A stretch of DNA of 64,000 bases from JAOUEA01 sp963810915 (GCA_963810915.1 CAWEPH010000005.1:186001-250000); one strand, 5' to 3'. Numbered from the stretch's first letter, positions 52,862 through 63,189 are shown. Made by a program: numbers and translations. Notes: generated from the letters alone by a model not told the origin.

Positions 52862-53812
52862 CTAGTACCGGGGAGCCGAGGGCTGGGGGAGCGCGTCGAG
52901 CTCGGCGAGATCCTCCGGCTCGAGTCGCACCTCGGCGGCCGCCACGTTCTCCTCAAGGAAGTGAAGCCGTTTCGTACCGGGGATCGGGATCACGTGCGAC
53001 CCCTGCGCGAGGATCCAGGCCAAGGCCACCTGGGCCGGGGTGAGGCCGCGGCGTGCGGCCACCGCCCGGACACCGTCGACGATCGCGAGGTTCTCGTCGA
53101 TCGCCCGCTGCGTGAAGCGCGGGTTCTGCGCGCGGAAGTCCGCGTCGTCGAAGGAGGCTCGCGTGATCGTGCCGGTGAGGAACCCGCGGCCGAGGGGCGC
53201 GAAGGGCACGAATGCCGCCCCGTGCTCGGCGCACCACGGGACCACGTCGTCAAGCGGGTCGCGCGTCCACAGGGAGAGCTCGGACTGGACCGCGGCCACC
53301 GGATGGATGGCTCGCGCCCGTTCGAGCTCGTCGAGGGTCACCTCCGAGAGGCCGAGCGCGCGCACCTTGCCCACCTCGACGAGTCCCGCCATCGCGCCCC
53401 AGGACTCCTCGAGGGGGACCTCCGGGTCCACGCGGTGCAGGTAGTAGAGGTCGATCGCGTCGGTGCGCAGGCGCGCGAGCGACCCGTCGACCTCCTGGAC
53501 GATGCGCTCGGGCCGCGCGTCGCTGCGGAGCGGATACCCGCCGTTGGGACCGACCACCAACCCCACCTTCGTGGCCAGCACGACCTCGGGGCGACGCCCT
53601 TGCATCGCCCGACCGACGAGGTCCTCGTTGGTGAATGGCCCGTAGACGTCGGCGGTGTCGAAGAACGTGACGCCCAGCTCCACCGCACGGTGGATCACGC
53701 CGATCGAGGCCTCGTCGGAGGCGTCTCCGAGGTAGGCCCAGCTCATGGGCATGCAGCCCAGGCCGATCGCCCCGACCTGCGGGCCGTTGGGTCCGAGGGT
53801 GCGTTCCTCCAT
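52862..53812 (-). CDS. Aldo/keto reductase
   Basis: A 316-residue NADPH-dependent TIM-barrel reductase. The start is LGPNGPQVGAIGLGCMPMSW; the catalytic tetrad appears as Asp and Tyr in FFDTADVYGP, Lys in VLATKVG and His in YYLHRVD; the C-terminal cofactor loop is IPIPGTKR. It resembles the YakC/AKR13 group. The substrate is unknown. ATG 53812 has TAGGCT seven bases upstream. Confidence 0.9.
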   Translation of the reverse strand: MEERTLGPNGPQVGAIGLGCMPMSWAYLGDASDEASIGVIHRAVELGVTFFDTADVYGPFTNEDLVGRAMQGRRPEVVLATKVGLVVGPNGGYPLRSDARPERIVQEVDGSLARLRTDAIDLYYLHRVDPEVPLEESWGAMAGLVEVGKVRALGLSEVTLDELERARAIHPVAAVQSELSLWTRDPLDDVVPWCAEHGAAFVPFAPLGRGFLTGTITRASFDDADFRAQNPRFTQRAIDENLAIVDGVRAVAARRGLTPAQVALAWILAQGSHVIPIPGTKRLHFLEENVAAAEVRLEPEDLAELDALPQPSAPRY

Positions 53813-53819
53813 GACATCG

Positions 53820-53825
53820 AGCCTA
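53820..53825 (-). promoter_or_regulatory. -10 box of leaderless promoter (aldo/keto reductase)
   Basis: TAGGCT on the minus strand lies seven bases before ATG 53812. Confidence 0.6.
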
Positions 53826-53848
53826 CCCGCGGGGCATGCGAGCGCGGC

Positions 53849-54541
53849 TCAGAAGGGCAGTGGTTCCCGGTCCTGGAAGAAGCCGCCCGAGGGTCCGTCG
53901 TTAGGAAGCGTTACACCCCAAGCGATGCTGGCAGCTCCCTGCTCGGCCGACCGCGGCGCGCCCTCGCCGCCCATATCCGTGCGGCACCAGCCGGGGCTGC
54001 ACGCGTTCACGAGGATGCCGCTCCCCGCGAGGTCCTCGGCGAGCGCGCGGGTCATCGCGTTCAGGGCGATCTTCGTGGCCGCGTACACCCCCCCGCCCCG
54101 CTGCTCGTGCGCGCGGGTCGCGAGTTCCGTGGAGACGTTCACGATGCGCCCCCATCCGCGCTCACGCATGGGCGGGAGGAACGCCTGGATCGTGCGCCAG
54201 GCGCCGAGCAGGTTCGTCTGCCACGCGCGCTCGATCTCGTCCGCATCGACGTTGCCCCGCGGATTGATCGCCGCGTTGTTCACCAGGACGTCAACGCCGG
54301 CCGGGCCGAGCCGATCGGCGGCCTCGCGGACGCTCGCGGGGTCCGCGACGTCGATCCGCGCGACCTCGACGGAGCGCGACCCGAGCGAGGACGCCGCGCG
54401 CTCGCCCGACCCGACGTCACGTGCGCCGAGGACCACCTCAGCGCCCAGGTCCGCGAGCATGCGGCAGACGATCAGCCCGATCCCGCGGTTCCCGCCGGTC
54501 ACGAGCATGCGCCGGCCTTCGAGCGTTCCTGTCGTGCTCAC
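53849..54541 (-). CDS. Short-chain dehydrogenase/reductase (carbonyl-reductase-like)
   Basis: A 230-residue SDR with TGGNRGIG near residue 16, NNAA (NNAAINPRG), catalytic Ser in NVSTELA and YxxxK as YAATK; the late CSPGWCRTDMGG matches plant and animal carbonyl-reductase-like SDRs. It starts with GTG overlapping the preceding F420 enzyme gene by four bases, so the pair may act on the same substrate. Confidence 0.88.
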   Translation of the reverse strand: MSTTGTLEGRRMLVTGGNRGIGLIVCRMLADLGAEVVLGARDVGSGERAASSLGSRSVEVARIDVADPASVREAADRLGPAGVDVLVNNAAINPRGNVDADEIERAWQTNLLGAWRTIQAFLPPMRERGWGRIVNVSTELATRAHEQRGGGVYAATKIALNAMTRALAEDLAGSGILVNACSPGWCRTDMGGEGAPRSAEQGAASIAWGVTLPNDGPSGGFFQDREPLPF

Positions 54542-55449
54542 GCCACCCCCTGGCGGTGTCCGAGCGCCTGCGCGAGGCGGTCGAGAGACCCCTCGGTGAG
54601 GGGCTGGGGCAGCACGATCAGGTGGTCGATCCCGAGCTCCTCGTACGCGTCGATCGCGGCGGCGAGTTCGTGGACAGAGCCGTCGAACGAGGAGTCCTCG
54701 TCGTCATCATCCGCGTAGTCTTCGGGCTGCGGATGCGCAGGGTCATTGACCACCATCCCAACGGTGCGCATCAGGCTGGCCGGATCTCGGCCTTCAGCCG
54801 CGACGGCGTCGTCGAACGCAGCCAGATTGGTGCGGAGGCGATCGTCGGGAGCGCCGTACCAGGCGGTGTTCCACGCGTCGGCGTGGCGGGCGGTGAGGCG
54901 GAGCATCCGCGGCCCGAACGCCGCGACGAGCACCGGCACGTGGTGCGTCGGGGCGGGGGCCAGCACGGCGTCGCGGACCTGGTGGTAGCGGCCGTCGAGG
55001 GTCACGGAGGCGCCGCGGAGCAACGGCACGACGATCTCCAGCGCCTCTTCGAAGCGCTCGACCCTGTGGTCATCGGGGAAGCCGAACGCCTCGTACTCGG
55101 GGTCGTGCCAGCCGGCGCCCAGCCCGAGGACCAGGCGGCCGTCGCTCACCGCGTCGGCGGTGGCGGCCATCTTGGCCATGAGCGAGGGGCTGCGGAAGCT
55201 CGAGCACATCACGAGCGTGCCGATCTGGACGCGCTCCGTCACCGCCGCGACGGCGCTGACGATCGTCCACGCCTCGTGTTGTCCCAGGGTGATCCGGCCG
55301 GGGATCCGGTGGAAGAAGTGGTCGAACATCCACACGGAGTCCAGGCCGCGCACCTCGGCGGCGCGTGCGAAGGACCGGATAGCGGGCCATCCGGGCGTTG
55401 CGCCGTCGCCGTCGCTCTCGGACGCCGGGAGGATCACGCCGATCTTCAC
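54538..55449 (-). CDS. LLM-class (probably F420-dependent) oxidoreductase
   Basis: A 303-residue luciferase-like enzyme: MKIGVILPASE, LDSVWMFDHFFHR, IGTLVMCSSFRSP and SDGRLVLGLGAGWHDPEYEAFGFP are the typical barrel and cofactor segments. The acidic insert near residue 245 is variable in the family. GTG 55449 has TAGACT six bases upstream. It is cotranscribed with an SDR. Confidence 0.87.
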   Translation of the reverse strand: MKIGVILPASESDGDGATPGWPAIRSFARAAEVRGLDSVWMFDHFFHRIPGRITLGQHEAWTIVSAVAAVTERVQIGTLVMCSSFRSPSLMAKMAATADAVSDGRLVLGLGAGWHDPEYEAFGFPDDHRVERFEEALEIVVPLLRGASVTLDGRYHQVRDAVLAPAPTHHVPVLVAAFGPRMLRLTARHADAWNTAWYGAPDDRLRTNLAAFDDAVAAEGRDPASLMRTVGMVVNDPAHPQPEDYADDDDEDSSFDGSVHELAAAIDAYEELGIDHLIVLPQPLTEGSLDRLAQALGHRQGVA

Positions 55450-55455
55450 ATGCGG

Positions 55456-55461
55456 AGTCTA
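55456..55461 (-). promoter_or_regulatory. -10 box of leaderless promoter (F420-type oxidoreductase)
   Basis: TAGACT on the minus strand lies six bases before GTG 55449. Confidence 0.55.
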
Positions 55462-55521
55462 TGCGTGAGCGTCTGGCCGCGGTCTGTAGCATCGAGGCCT
55501 CGGCCGCACGAGGAGGTCCTC

Positions 55522-55929
55522 ATGGCATCAGGCACCGGCACGGCAGACGACCCTTGGGTCCTGCAGACACCCCCGGGCACCTCGGGGTACACGATGTGGC
55601 GTGACGGCGACGCGGATCCGCCGGCCCTCGTCTGTCAGGTGGGCAAGACGAAGCTCGCCTACCAGCTCCGCTGCCTCGACGATCTCCACGCGATGTTGAA
55701 GGCTCACGGCGACTGGATGCCGTTGGGCGGAGCCGACGAGCAGAAGTCGGCACCTGACGGCAGCGTTGAGGCCTGGGCCCGGTCGCAGGACAACCCGGTG
55801 GGGGGGTGGTACGGGCTGAAGAAGGGTCTCCGTGGTCGCTTCGGTGTGTACGTCCCGCCGCTGATGGAGGCCCTGGGTCTCGCCGAGCTGGAGCACAACC
55901 CCCGCAACAATCGGATGCGCGCCCTCTGA
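55522..55929 (+). CDS. Conserved hypothetical protein (DUF6855-like)
   Basis: A 135-residue soluble protein starting MASGTGTADDPWVLQTPPGTSGYTMW, with LHAMLKAHGDWMPLGGADE in the middle and a C-terminal GWYGLKKGLRGRFGVYVPPLME block. I associate it with a small family common in actinobacteria, but no activity is known. ATG 55522 follows an AGGAGG site. The stop overlaps the possible CTG start of the next gene. Confidence 0.7.
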   Translation: MASGTGTADDPWVLQTPPGTSGYTMWRDGDADPPALVCQVGKTKLAYQLRCLDDLHAMLKAHGDWMPLGGADEQKSAPDGSVEAWARSQDNPVGGWYGLKKGLRGRFGVYVPPLMEALGLAELEHNPRNNRMRAL

Positions 55930-57899
55930 GCAGGCGGCCGCTCCTCAGCCCGGTCCTGGTGGCCCTGGCGCTCGCGTCCTGCACGGCGTCGGGGACCGAG
56001 GCGCCGAATCTCGCGCCGCCGCCATCGGCGGCATCGAGCCCCGCGCCGGTCGTGCCTGCGCCGAGCGGGTTCCGGGTGGGACCGTGTCGTGATGGTTCGG
56101 GCGCGCGGTGCGGATCCGTCGACGTCCCGCTCCGGTGGAGCCACCCGGACGATCCGGAGACCCTCGACGTGGCGTTCCGCGTGTTCCCCCACACGGGCAC
56201 GAGCGCGTCCGAGCCGATCGTCGCCATGGAGGGCGGGCCCGGATATGGGTCCATCGACTCCGCCGACAGCTATCGATTCATGCTGGGATCGCTCCTGCGC
56301 ACGCACGACCTGATCCTCATGGACCAGCGGGGAACCGGTGCCTCCGGCGCGATCGATTGTCCTCCGCTCCAAGGCGGCGTCGGCGACTACGTCGCGCTCA
56401 CCACCGCGTGCGCGCGCTCGCTCGGAGGGGCCGCCACCGCGTTCGGGAGCGCCGCGGCGGCCGACGATCTCGCTGCGATCCTCGATGGCCTCGGCGTGTC
56501 CAAGGCGGACGTCTACGGCGACTCCTACGGGACGTATCTGGCCCAGGTGTTCGCGCTCCGCCACCCCGATCGCACCCGGGCCCTGATCCTCGACGGCGCC
56601 TACGACGACGGATTCGACCCACTCGCACGCGACGCGGCGGCGGCGATGCGCCGGACCTGGCGCACGCTCTGCGCACGAGCAGGCACGTGCGAGGGGGTCC
56701 TGGGCCAGTTGTCCGCGCTCTCCCGCGAGTTGGAACGGCGGCCGCTGGTGGGAAGGGGCGTCGACGGCAACGGCGCGCGGCGCACGGTGCGCCTCACCGC
56801 ACCGGCACTCGCCCAGCTCGTGTACGACGGGACGTACTCGTTCGCGATCGAGCGAGACCTCCCGGCGGCGCTCGACGCGCTCGCGGCCGGCGACCGCCGG
56901 CCGATCCTGCGCCTGGCCGCCGAGGATCTGGGGAGCACGGGCAACGGCGGCGATCCGAGCGCGTATTCCGCCGGTGCCTACATGGCCATCTCGTGCCATG
57001 ACTACCCCGTGGCGTGGGATCCCGACGCGGACGTCTCGACCCGCCGCGCACACCTCCGCGAGGCTCTCGCGGGGATCGGCCGCCACGCGTTCGCGCCGTT
57101 CTCCAACGACGCTTGGCTCCGTTCGATCTACGAGGAGCAGCTCGTCTACGGATGCCTGCGATGGCCCGCGCCACCCTCCGACGATCCCCCGGCGCCGACC
57201 CGCCTGGAACATCCCGATCTCCCGGTCCTGGTGATCAACGGGGAGTTCGACGTCACCACGCCGCTGGCCAACGCGGCCACCGCGGCCGCCGCATGGCCGG
57301 GCGCCACGCTGGTCGAGACCGAGAACGAGATCCACGTCTCGGCGCTCTACGACTACGAGGAGTGTGCCTCGGCCATCGTGCGCCGGTTCATCAGGATGCT
57401 CCAGCCAGGTGATACGTCCTGCGCGGCACGTACGCCGAGGATCCACGTCGTACAGCGGTTCCCATCGACGCTGTCCGGCGCCCCCGAAGCTGCCTCCGCC
57501 GCGGGCGACGGGTCCTCCGCGCAGGACCGTCGCGTGGCCTGGGTCGCGGCCGAGACCGTCGGCGACGCGCTCACCCGGTGGTGGAACGTGACCTACGCGG
57601 GCGGTGTGGGCCTGCGGGGTGGCACGTTCCTCGTGCGCGGGGCTTACCTGGGGCGACGTCCGCTGGTGCTCACCCTCCGCGCGCTGCGCTTCGTCGAGGA
57701 CGAGACGGTGTCGGGCCGGGTGATCTGGAACCGTCGGCGGGGCTCTGTGCGCGGGACGCTCACGGTCGACGGCGCGTCCGGACCCGGGAGGCTGCACCTA
57801 TCCGCATCGACGCGGGGCCCGTCGGCAGCGGCTCGCCTGCGTGGCGTGATCGACGGCCGCGCCGTCGACGTGACCGCCCCGCCGCTCTGGTCGCCGTAA
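55926..57899 (+). CDS. Lipoprotein alpha/beta hydrolase, tripeptidyl-aminopeptidase-like (S33)
   Basis: About 657 residues. A short signal ends in lipobox LASC. The alpha/beta hydrolase domain has EGGPGYGS (oxyanion region), MDQRGTG, nucleophile Ser in VYGDSYGTYLA, Asp in INGEFDVTTP and His in ENEIHVSA, the set of proline iminopeptidase/SlpD-like S33 enzymes. A further 170-residue beta-rich C-terminal part is extra. The start is unclear: no standard start codon is close; a CTG overlapping the preceding stop is the best fit. It probably trims peptides outside the cell. Confidence 0.8.
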   Translation: MSRRPLLSPVLVALALASCTASGTEAPNLAPPPSAASSPAPVVPAPSGFRVGPCRDGSGARCGSVDVPLRWSHPDDPETLDVAFRVFPHTGTSASEPIVAMEGGPGYGSIDSADSYRFMLGSLLRTHDLILMDQRGTGASGAIDCPPLQGGVGDYVALTTACARSLGGAATAFGSAAAADDLAAILDGLGVSKADVYGDSYGTYLAQVFALRHPDRTRALILDGAYDDGFDPLARDAAAAMRRTWRTLCARAGTCEGVLGQLSALSRELERRPLVGRGVDGNGARRTVRLTAPALAQLVYDGTYSFAIERDLPAALDALAAGDRRPILRLAAEDLGSTGNGGDPSAYSAGAYMAISCHDYPVAWDPDADVSTRRAHLREALAGIGRHAFAPFSNDAWLRSIYEEQLVYGCLRWPAPPSDDPPAPTRLEHPDLPVLVINGEFDVTTPLANAATAAAAWPGATLVETENEIHVSALYDYEECASAIVRRFIRMLQPGDTSCAARTPRIHVVQRFPSTLSGAPEAASAAGDGSSAQDRRVAWVAAETVGDALTRWWNVTYAGGVGLRGGTFLVRGAYLGRRPLVLTLRALRFVEDETVSGRVIWNRRRGSVRGTLTVDGASGPGRLHLSASTRGPSAAARLRGVIDGRAVDVTAPPLWSP

Positions 57900-57941
57900 C
57901 GCGTTCGTTGCCGATGTAGAGACGTCGCCGGGTCGTCTCGC

Positions 57942-60789
57942 TCAGCGAGGCCCTCGCGCATCTTCCTCCGCGGCCCGCCGGAACCGGGCGGCGGCCTCGG
58001 CGCGGTCCCCGCGGCGCTCCGCCACGCCCGCCAGCGCCCGCCAGACCCACCCCGCGAGCTGGCGCTCACCCAGCTCCTCCGACATGCGCACGGCCTGACG
58101 GAGGTCGGTCTCGGCGTCGTCCAGGTGGCCCCACTCGCGGTAGGTGATCCCGCGCTCGGCGAGCGCATCGGCGAGCTCCCAGCGTGCACCCACGTCGGCG
58201 AAGATCTCGACCGCGCGATCGAGCTGCACGACCGCCTCCGCGAAACGGCCGGAGTCCTCGAGCACGCGCCCGCGCTGCGTCGCGATCACGGCCACGCTGA
58301 ACTGATCATCCACCTCCTCGGCCAGCGCGCCCGCCTCCTCGATGAACGCGGCGGCACCCTCCGGGTCGTTCAATTCCGCCCGGTTGATCGACAGCGAGGT
58401 GAGCGCCCGCACCTGCGACCAGCGATCGTCGTGCTCGCGGGCGATGTCGAGGGCCCGCAGCCAGATGGGCTCGGCTTCCTCGTAGCGTTGGCGGGTCCAA
58501 GGCACCCAGCCGGCGAAGAGCAGCGTGCGCGCCACCGCCCAGGGTTCGTCGAGCGTCTCCGCCGCCACGAGCGATCGGTCGAGCAATCCCTCGGCCTTGT
58601 CGACGTCGGCCTCCACGTTGATGGCGATGTCACCGAGGAAGCGCAACGCGAGCGCGAGCGTCCACTCGTCACCGAGCCGGGTCCCCAGCTCGACCGCCTC
58701 GGTCAGCACCGCCGTCGCCTCCGGGTACTCGCCCAGCCAGTACCGGGCCTCGCCCATCCCCGCCAGGACGTGCGCCTCCCGCACACCCCAGTCGTCCCCG
58801 GGTCCCGCCATCTGCAGGGCGCGCTCGTAATAGTCGACGGCCGAGCGACTCTCCATCCGCCGCCGGGCTCGGTCGCCGGCCGCGGCGAGGGCGTCCGCCG
58901 CACGCTCTGGCATCGTGCGGTCGTCCGGGTCGAGGTCGAGGGCCGCCTTCGCCGCACGCTCCACGTGTTCGGCGGCGTACGTGGGGTGTCCGGCCGCGCT
59001 CAGCGCGTCCGCGACCCGGAGATGCAGCTCGAGGCGCAGGCGTTTCGGGAGGCTCGCGTACGCGACCTCGCGCAGCGTCTCGTGCCGCATCCGCCAGCGA
59101 AGGGAGGTCCCGTGCGATGCCTCCTCCCGCACGACGATCTCCGCGTCCTCCAGGTCCGTCAGCTCCCTGACCCCGCACGCCGCCACCAGCTTGGCCTCCT
59201 CGAGGTCGAACGCGTGGAGGTAGACGGACAGGCGCCGCGCGAGGTCGCGATGATCGGGGGGGAGCGCGTCGAGCCGGGCGGCCACGACCGCCTGCACGGT
59301 GGGCGGGAGGCCGATGCTCGTGCGCGCGCTCGGCTCGGCATCCATCACGGCGCCGGTCGATTCGACGATGTAGAACGGGTTGCCCCCCGTTCGGGCCGCG
59401 AGGGCCGCCGACTCGGGGTCGTCCAGGGCGCCGCCGCTCGCCTGGCGGGCGAGGAGGGTGGCGTCGTCGGATCCGAGCGGCTCGAGGCGCAGGGCGAGCT
59501 GATTCACGGAGCGGGTGCCCCACGCGGGGCGGATGTCCGCGAACTCCGGCCGTGGCGGTGGCGAGGATCATCACCGGGCCCGGTCCCTTGCTCGCGCGGG
59601 CCCCCAGTCGCTCCACGAGGTCCACCATGGGCGGACGGAGGTCGTGGAGGTCCTCGAACAAGAGCACCACGGGCCCCTCGGTCCCGAGCGCCTCCACCAG
59701 CGCGAGGAATCCGGCGCGCACGTCCTGGACGAAGGCGGACTCGTCGCGACGTTCCTCGACGAGTCCCAGGAGCAGGCCGAGCCGATCCGTGATCCGGGCG
59801 GGATCGTCCACCCCTTCGATCGGTCGCGCTTCGAAGAACTCGCGGAGCCGGCGGAGGGTCTTCTCGCGCGGGTCGTCACGGTCGATCGCCACGGCGTCGC
59901 GCACCATCGTGGCCGCGGGAGCGTAGGTCGCGCTGTCGGCGGCCCCGTATCCGCGGCCGGACAAGACGCGCGTTTCCGGGCCGAGGCCCGCGATGAACTC
60001 GTCCGCCAGACGCGACTTGCCGATCCCCGGCTCGCCCATCACCGTGACGAGCAGCGGCCGACCCGTGGCGATCACACGGGCGAAGCCGTCCCGCAGGATG
60101 GTGAGCTCGTTGCCACGCCCGACGAACGGGATCGTGCGACGCACCGACCGGCCCGTGAGCCCGTCGACCGGGTACGCCACGAGGGGTTCGTCGAACCCCT
60201 TCGCGGCCACGTCGCGCCGATCGCCGAATGTGGCGGAGTCGCGGGCGAGCGCGTGGGCGGTCTGACCGATCAGCACCTGGCCGGGCTCGGCCGCCGTCTG
60301 CAACCGCGCGGCCGCGTTCACCACCGTGCCGGTCACCAGCAGCTGGCCCGACGGTCCGACGCCCGTGGCCGCCTCGCCCGTCTCGATCCCGACGCGCACC
60401 TCCAGCTGTTCGGGCAGGTTCAACTCGGTGCACAGATGGGTCACGCGACCGCGGATGGCGAGGCCCGCTCGCACGGCCCGCAGGGCGTCGTCCTCGTGCA
60501 CCGTCGGAAGGCCGAAGACCGCCATCACGGCGTCCCCGATGAACTTCTCCGGCTGCCCCCGAAGCGCGCGCAATTCCTCCGTGACCGTGTCGTAGAACCG
60601 CGCGAGCACCTCGCGCGCACGCTCGGCGTCGAGCCGTTGGGATAGGCCCGTTGAGTCCACCAGGTCGGCGAAGAGCACCGTGACGACCTTGCGCTCCTCG
60701 GTCTCGAGCGTGCCGGCCACGGGCGCGCCACAATTCGCGCAGAACCGCGCTTCCTCCGGGAGCGGATGGCCGCACACCATGCAGGTCAT
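57942..60789 (-). CDS. Zinc ribbon, class III nucleotidyl cyclase, AAA ATPase and TPR protein, second copy (apparent frameshift)
   Basis: About 948 residues, domain order as in the protein at 17733: zinc ribbon (C3, C6, C17, C20), cyclase domain with Asp42 (VLFADLVDST) and Asp86 (FIGDAVMAVFG), AAA/STAND ATPase with Walker A MGEPGIGKS, then TPR-like helical repeats. An extra base at 59553 breaks the frame inside the ATPase; removing it joins ILATAR to PEFADIRPAWGT. ATG 60789, not further upstream, is supported by TATCCT six bases before it. The ligand and nucleotide are unknown. Confidence 0.85.
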
Positions 60790-60795
60790 CGACCC

Positions 60796-60801
60796 AGGAT
60801 A
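60796..60801 (-). promoter_or_regulatory. -10 box of leaderless promoter (second cyclase gene)
   Basis: TATCCT on the minus strand lies six bases before ATG 60789. Confidence 0.6.
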
Positions 60802-60971
60802 GTGCGAGCCGGTGACGTGTTCGGCCGCGCGGGTCACCCGTTCGCGTCGAGGCTCGCCCGGGACCCGGACCTCCGGCCCTCGGGAGCCGGGCCCCGCTAC
60901 CCAGGGCGCGCGCGGCCCCGGGCGGTTACATGGCGGTGACCGATAGATCGTCGATGCGAGGAGGGCTGGTC

Positions 60972-61388
60972 ATGTCCACCATGCAGACAGACATCCTGGA
61001 GAAGCTCGACCACGCGGAGGAGGCGTTCACCGTCCGCCGGGTCTTCGGTGAGCCCTTCGAGAAGGACGGCGTGACGGTGATCCCGGCCGCCAAGGTACAG
61101 GGAGCCGTCGGCGGAGGCGGGGGCGAGGGCCCAGACGGCGAGGGCGGCGGCACCGGATCCGGCTTCGCGATGAACACCAAGCCGTTCGGCGTGTTCGTGC
61201 TGCGCGACGGCGACGTCACGTGGCGTCCGGCCGTCGATGTGAACCGCATGATCCTGGGCGGCCAGATCGTCGCGATCGTGGCGCTCATGCTGGTGCGCGC
61301 CATCGTGAGGACGCGCGGACAGGCGAACACGTTGTCGATGCTGCGCAACGTCGTGAAGGCACGCGCGAACGCAGACGGATCCGTGTGA
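60972..61388 (+). CDS. GerW/YtfJ-family protein
   Basis: A 138-residue protein resembling sporulation protein YtfJ (GerW): residues 15-60 carry RRVFGEPFEKDGVTVIPAAKVQGAVGGGGG, the characteristic GxPxxxxGxTVIPVxKV pattern, then a Gly-rich loop and a C-terminal hydrophobic helix. Family members also occur in non-sporulating actinobacteria, so spores are not implied. ATG 60972 is preferred because of a GAGGAGGG ribosome site. Confidence 0.82.
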   Translation: MSTMQTDILEKLDHAEEAFTVRRVFGEPFEKDGVTVIPAAKVQGAVGGGGGEGPDGEGGGTGSGFAMNTKPFGVFVLRDGDVTWRPAVDVNRMILGGQIVAIVALMLVRAIVRTRGQANTLSMLRNVVKARANADGSV

Positions 61389-61409
61389 CCCGGTGCGATC
61401 GGCGCGACG

Positions 61410-62456
61410 TCAGGCGGTCACGAGAGCCAGCCGCGCCACGGCGTCGATGTCGTACTTGGTCGCGTTGCCCATCACCACGACGCCGAGTCCTCGCGACGGG
61501 TAGATCCGGATGACGTTGAAGAACCCGGCCCCGCCGCCCAGGTGCTCGACGAACGGGGGGTCGGCATCCCGACGGTCGGCGGGACGGAACCACCCGAGGC
61601 CGAGGTCGAACCGCTTCCCCTGCCAACGGATCTCGCGCATCTCGCGGGCCGAAGCCTGGGTGAGGATGCGCACGCCGTCGAGTTCGCCCTCCCGTAGGTG
61701 CATCCGCACGAAGCGCGCCGCGTCGGCCACGGGTCCCACCAGGCCGCCGTACGCCTGCCCGTCCAGCAGGAAGCGGTTGAACGAGACCCATCGCCCCGCC
61801 GCGGGCCCGATCACCCATCGCGGGAGGAGCAAGCGCATCGGGCTCCGGCGCGGGTGGTAGCCGGTGGCGACCGACGCCTCATCGGTCGCCGGGTACGCGA
61901 AGCCGGTGCGCGACATCCCGAGTGGCGTGAGGACCTGGGTGGTGACGATCTCGGCGAACGGGCGTCGGGCGAGGTTCGCCATGGCCGCGCCGAGGGTGAG
62001 GGTTCCGAGGTTCGAGTAGCTCGAGCGCACGCCGGGCGCGAACCGCAGCTTGGGGTGCTTCGCGAGGAGTACGTCGAGGAACGCGTCCGGGTCGGGAGGC
62101 GCCTGGTCCGTGGGGTGGATCCAGCGGACAGGGATGGGGTTCGCCAACCCCGCGCTGTGAGACAGGAGGTGTCGAGCCGTGATCGTGGCCGCGACGTCCC
62201 CCGGGCGGAGGCGACGCATCTGGGGCACGTGCGGGGCGATCGGTGCGTCGAGATCGAGCACGCCGTCCTCCGCGAGCCGCATCGCGGCGGTGGCCGTGAC
62301 GATCTTGGTCATCGAGAACCAGGGGCAGACGCTATCGGGCGTCATGGCGCTGTCGGCCGCGAGATCGGCCGATCCCACGCCCGCGGAGGCGCGCACGTCG
62401 TCGATGCCGATCGACCTGCACGGCGACCCCGGGAGCGCGCCCCGCGACGGCCTCAC
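61410..62456 (-). CDS. Serine hydrolase of the beta-lactamase/class C family
   Basis: A 348-residue protein with the active-site set SxxK as SMTK (Ser48, Lys51), YxN as YSNL (Tyr147), and HxG as HLGGG near residue 307. The fold is that of class C beta-lactamases, DD-peptidases and esterases. No signal peptide is seen from this GTG, but no standard start is available upstream and the N terminus may be incomplete. The substrate is unknown. Confidence 0.82.
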   Translation of the reverse strand: MRPSRGALPGSPCRSIGIDDVRASAGVGSADLAADSAMTPDSVCPWFSMTKIVTATAAMRLAEDGVLDLDAPIAPHVPQMRRLRPGDVAATITARHLLSHSAGLANPIPVRWIHPTDQAPPDPDAFLDVLLAKHPKLRFAPGVRSSYSNLGTLTLGAAMANLARRPFAEIVTTQVLTPLGMSRTGFAYPATDEASVATGYHPRRSPMRLLLPRWVIGPAAGRWVSFNRFLLDGQAYGGLVGPVADAARFVRMHLREGELDGVRILTQASAREMREIRWQGKRFDLGLGWFRPADRRDADPPFVEHLGGGAGFFNVIRIYPSRGLGVVVMGNATKYDIDAVARLALVTA

Positions 62457-62693
62457 GAGCGCCTTGTTGGAGACCGAACGTCGGTCGCCAAGCTGCCCCC
62501 TTGCGGTCGTGGCCGCGGCTCCGGCGGCCGCGCCGACCCGCAGGAGTCTAGTTGGCTCCGGGAGCTCGAGGTAGGGAGCACGCCGGGGGTGGCTCTACCA
62601 TCCGTTGGCCGTCCCGGAGTCGTCCTGGGCTCGTGCTGAGCGGTTACGCTGAGGGCGTCGTTGAGGTGTTCCAACAACGGGAGGGGATGTTCC

Positions 62694-63170
62694 ATGCGTC
62701 GATCGAGGACCGGTTCCACCGTGTCGCGCTTGGCCTTGATCGCCGTGGTGGCCATGGCGGCCGCGGGTTGCAGCTCCTCCGACTCCGGGGGCACCTCCAG
62801 CACGCCGCCCGCGTCCGTGACGACATCGGGCTCGGCGGCCGATGGATGCGCAGAGGTCGCGGCAGTCAAGGACTCCCTCACCGCGCTGACGCAAGTGGAC
62901 CTCAGCACCGACGGTCTCGCCGCGCTCCAAACGGCGGCGGCGGGCGTGAAGACCGACCTGCAGGCGGCAACGAGCGCGGTGTCCGCGGATCTCAAGCCGT
63001 CGATCGATCAGGTGCAGTCGGCGTTCGATCAGTTGGAGACCTCGCTGCAGGGCGTGACCACGAGCAACCTGGCGGCGTCGGCGACGGCGATCGGGACCTC
63101 GCTAGCTGCCCTCGGAACCGCCGCGACGAACCTAGGGACCGAGCTCAGCCAGCGCTGCCCCGGCAGCTAA
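62694..63170 (+). CDS. Putative lipoprotein with helical repeats
   Basis: A 158-residue lipoprotein: signal with lipobox MAAAGC (Cys near residue 26), a Ser/Thr/Gly linker, then an Ala/Thr/Leu-rich helical part with repeating heptad-like SALxxAxxxLxT motifs (about 55-150), probably a coiled coil. Two cysteines bracket the helical part. ATG 62694 follows GGGAGGGG. The function is unknown. The 237 bases upstream hold no other gene. Confidence 0.7.
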   Translation: MRRSRTGSTVSRLALIAVVAMAAAGCSSSDSGGTSSTPPASVTTSGSAADGCAEVAAVKDSLTALTQVDLSTDGLAALQTAAAGVKTDLQAATSAVSADLKPSIDQVQSAFDQLETSLQGVTTSNLAASATAIGTSLAALGTAATNLGTELSQRCPGS

Positions 63171-63189
63171 CGGTCGACCTCACCGCCGC

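Noticed and set aside
60972..61388. Evidence for sporulation from the GerW/YtfJ-like protein
   Set aside because: This family occurs in many non-sporulating actinobacteria and no other spore gene is present.
62575..62612. Weak hairpin before the lipoprotein gene
   Set aside because: Only about seven pairs with a wobble and no supporting context.
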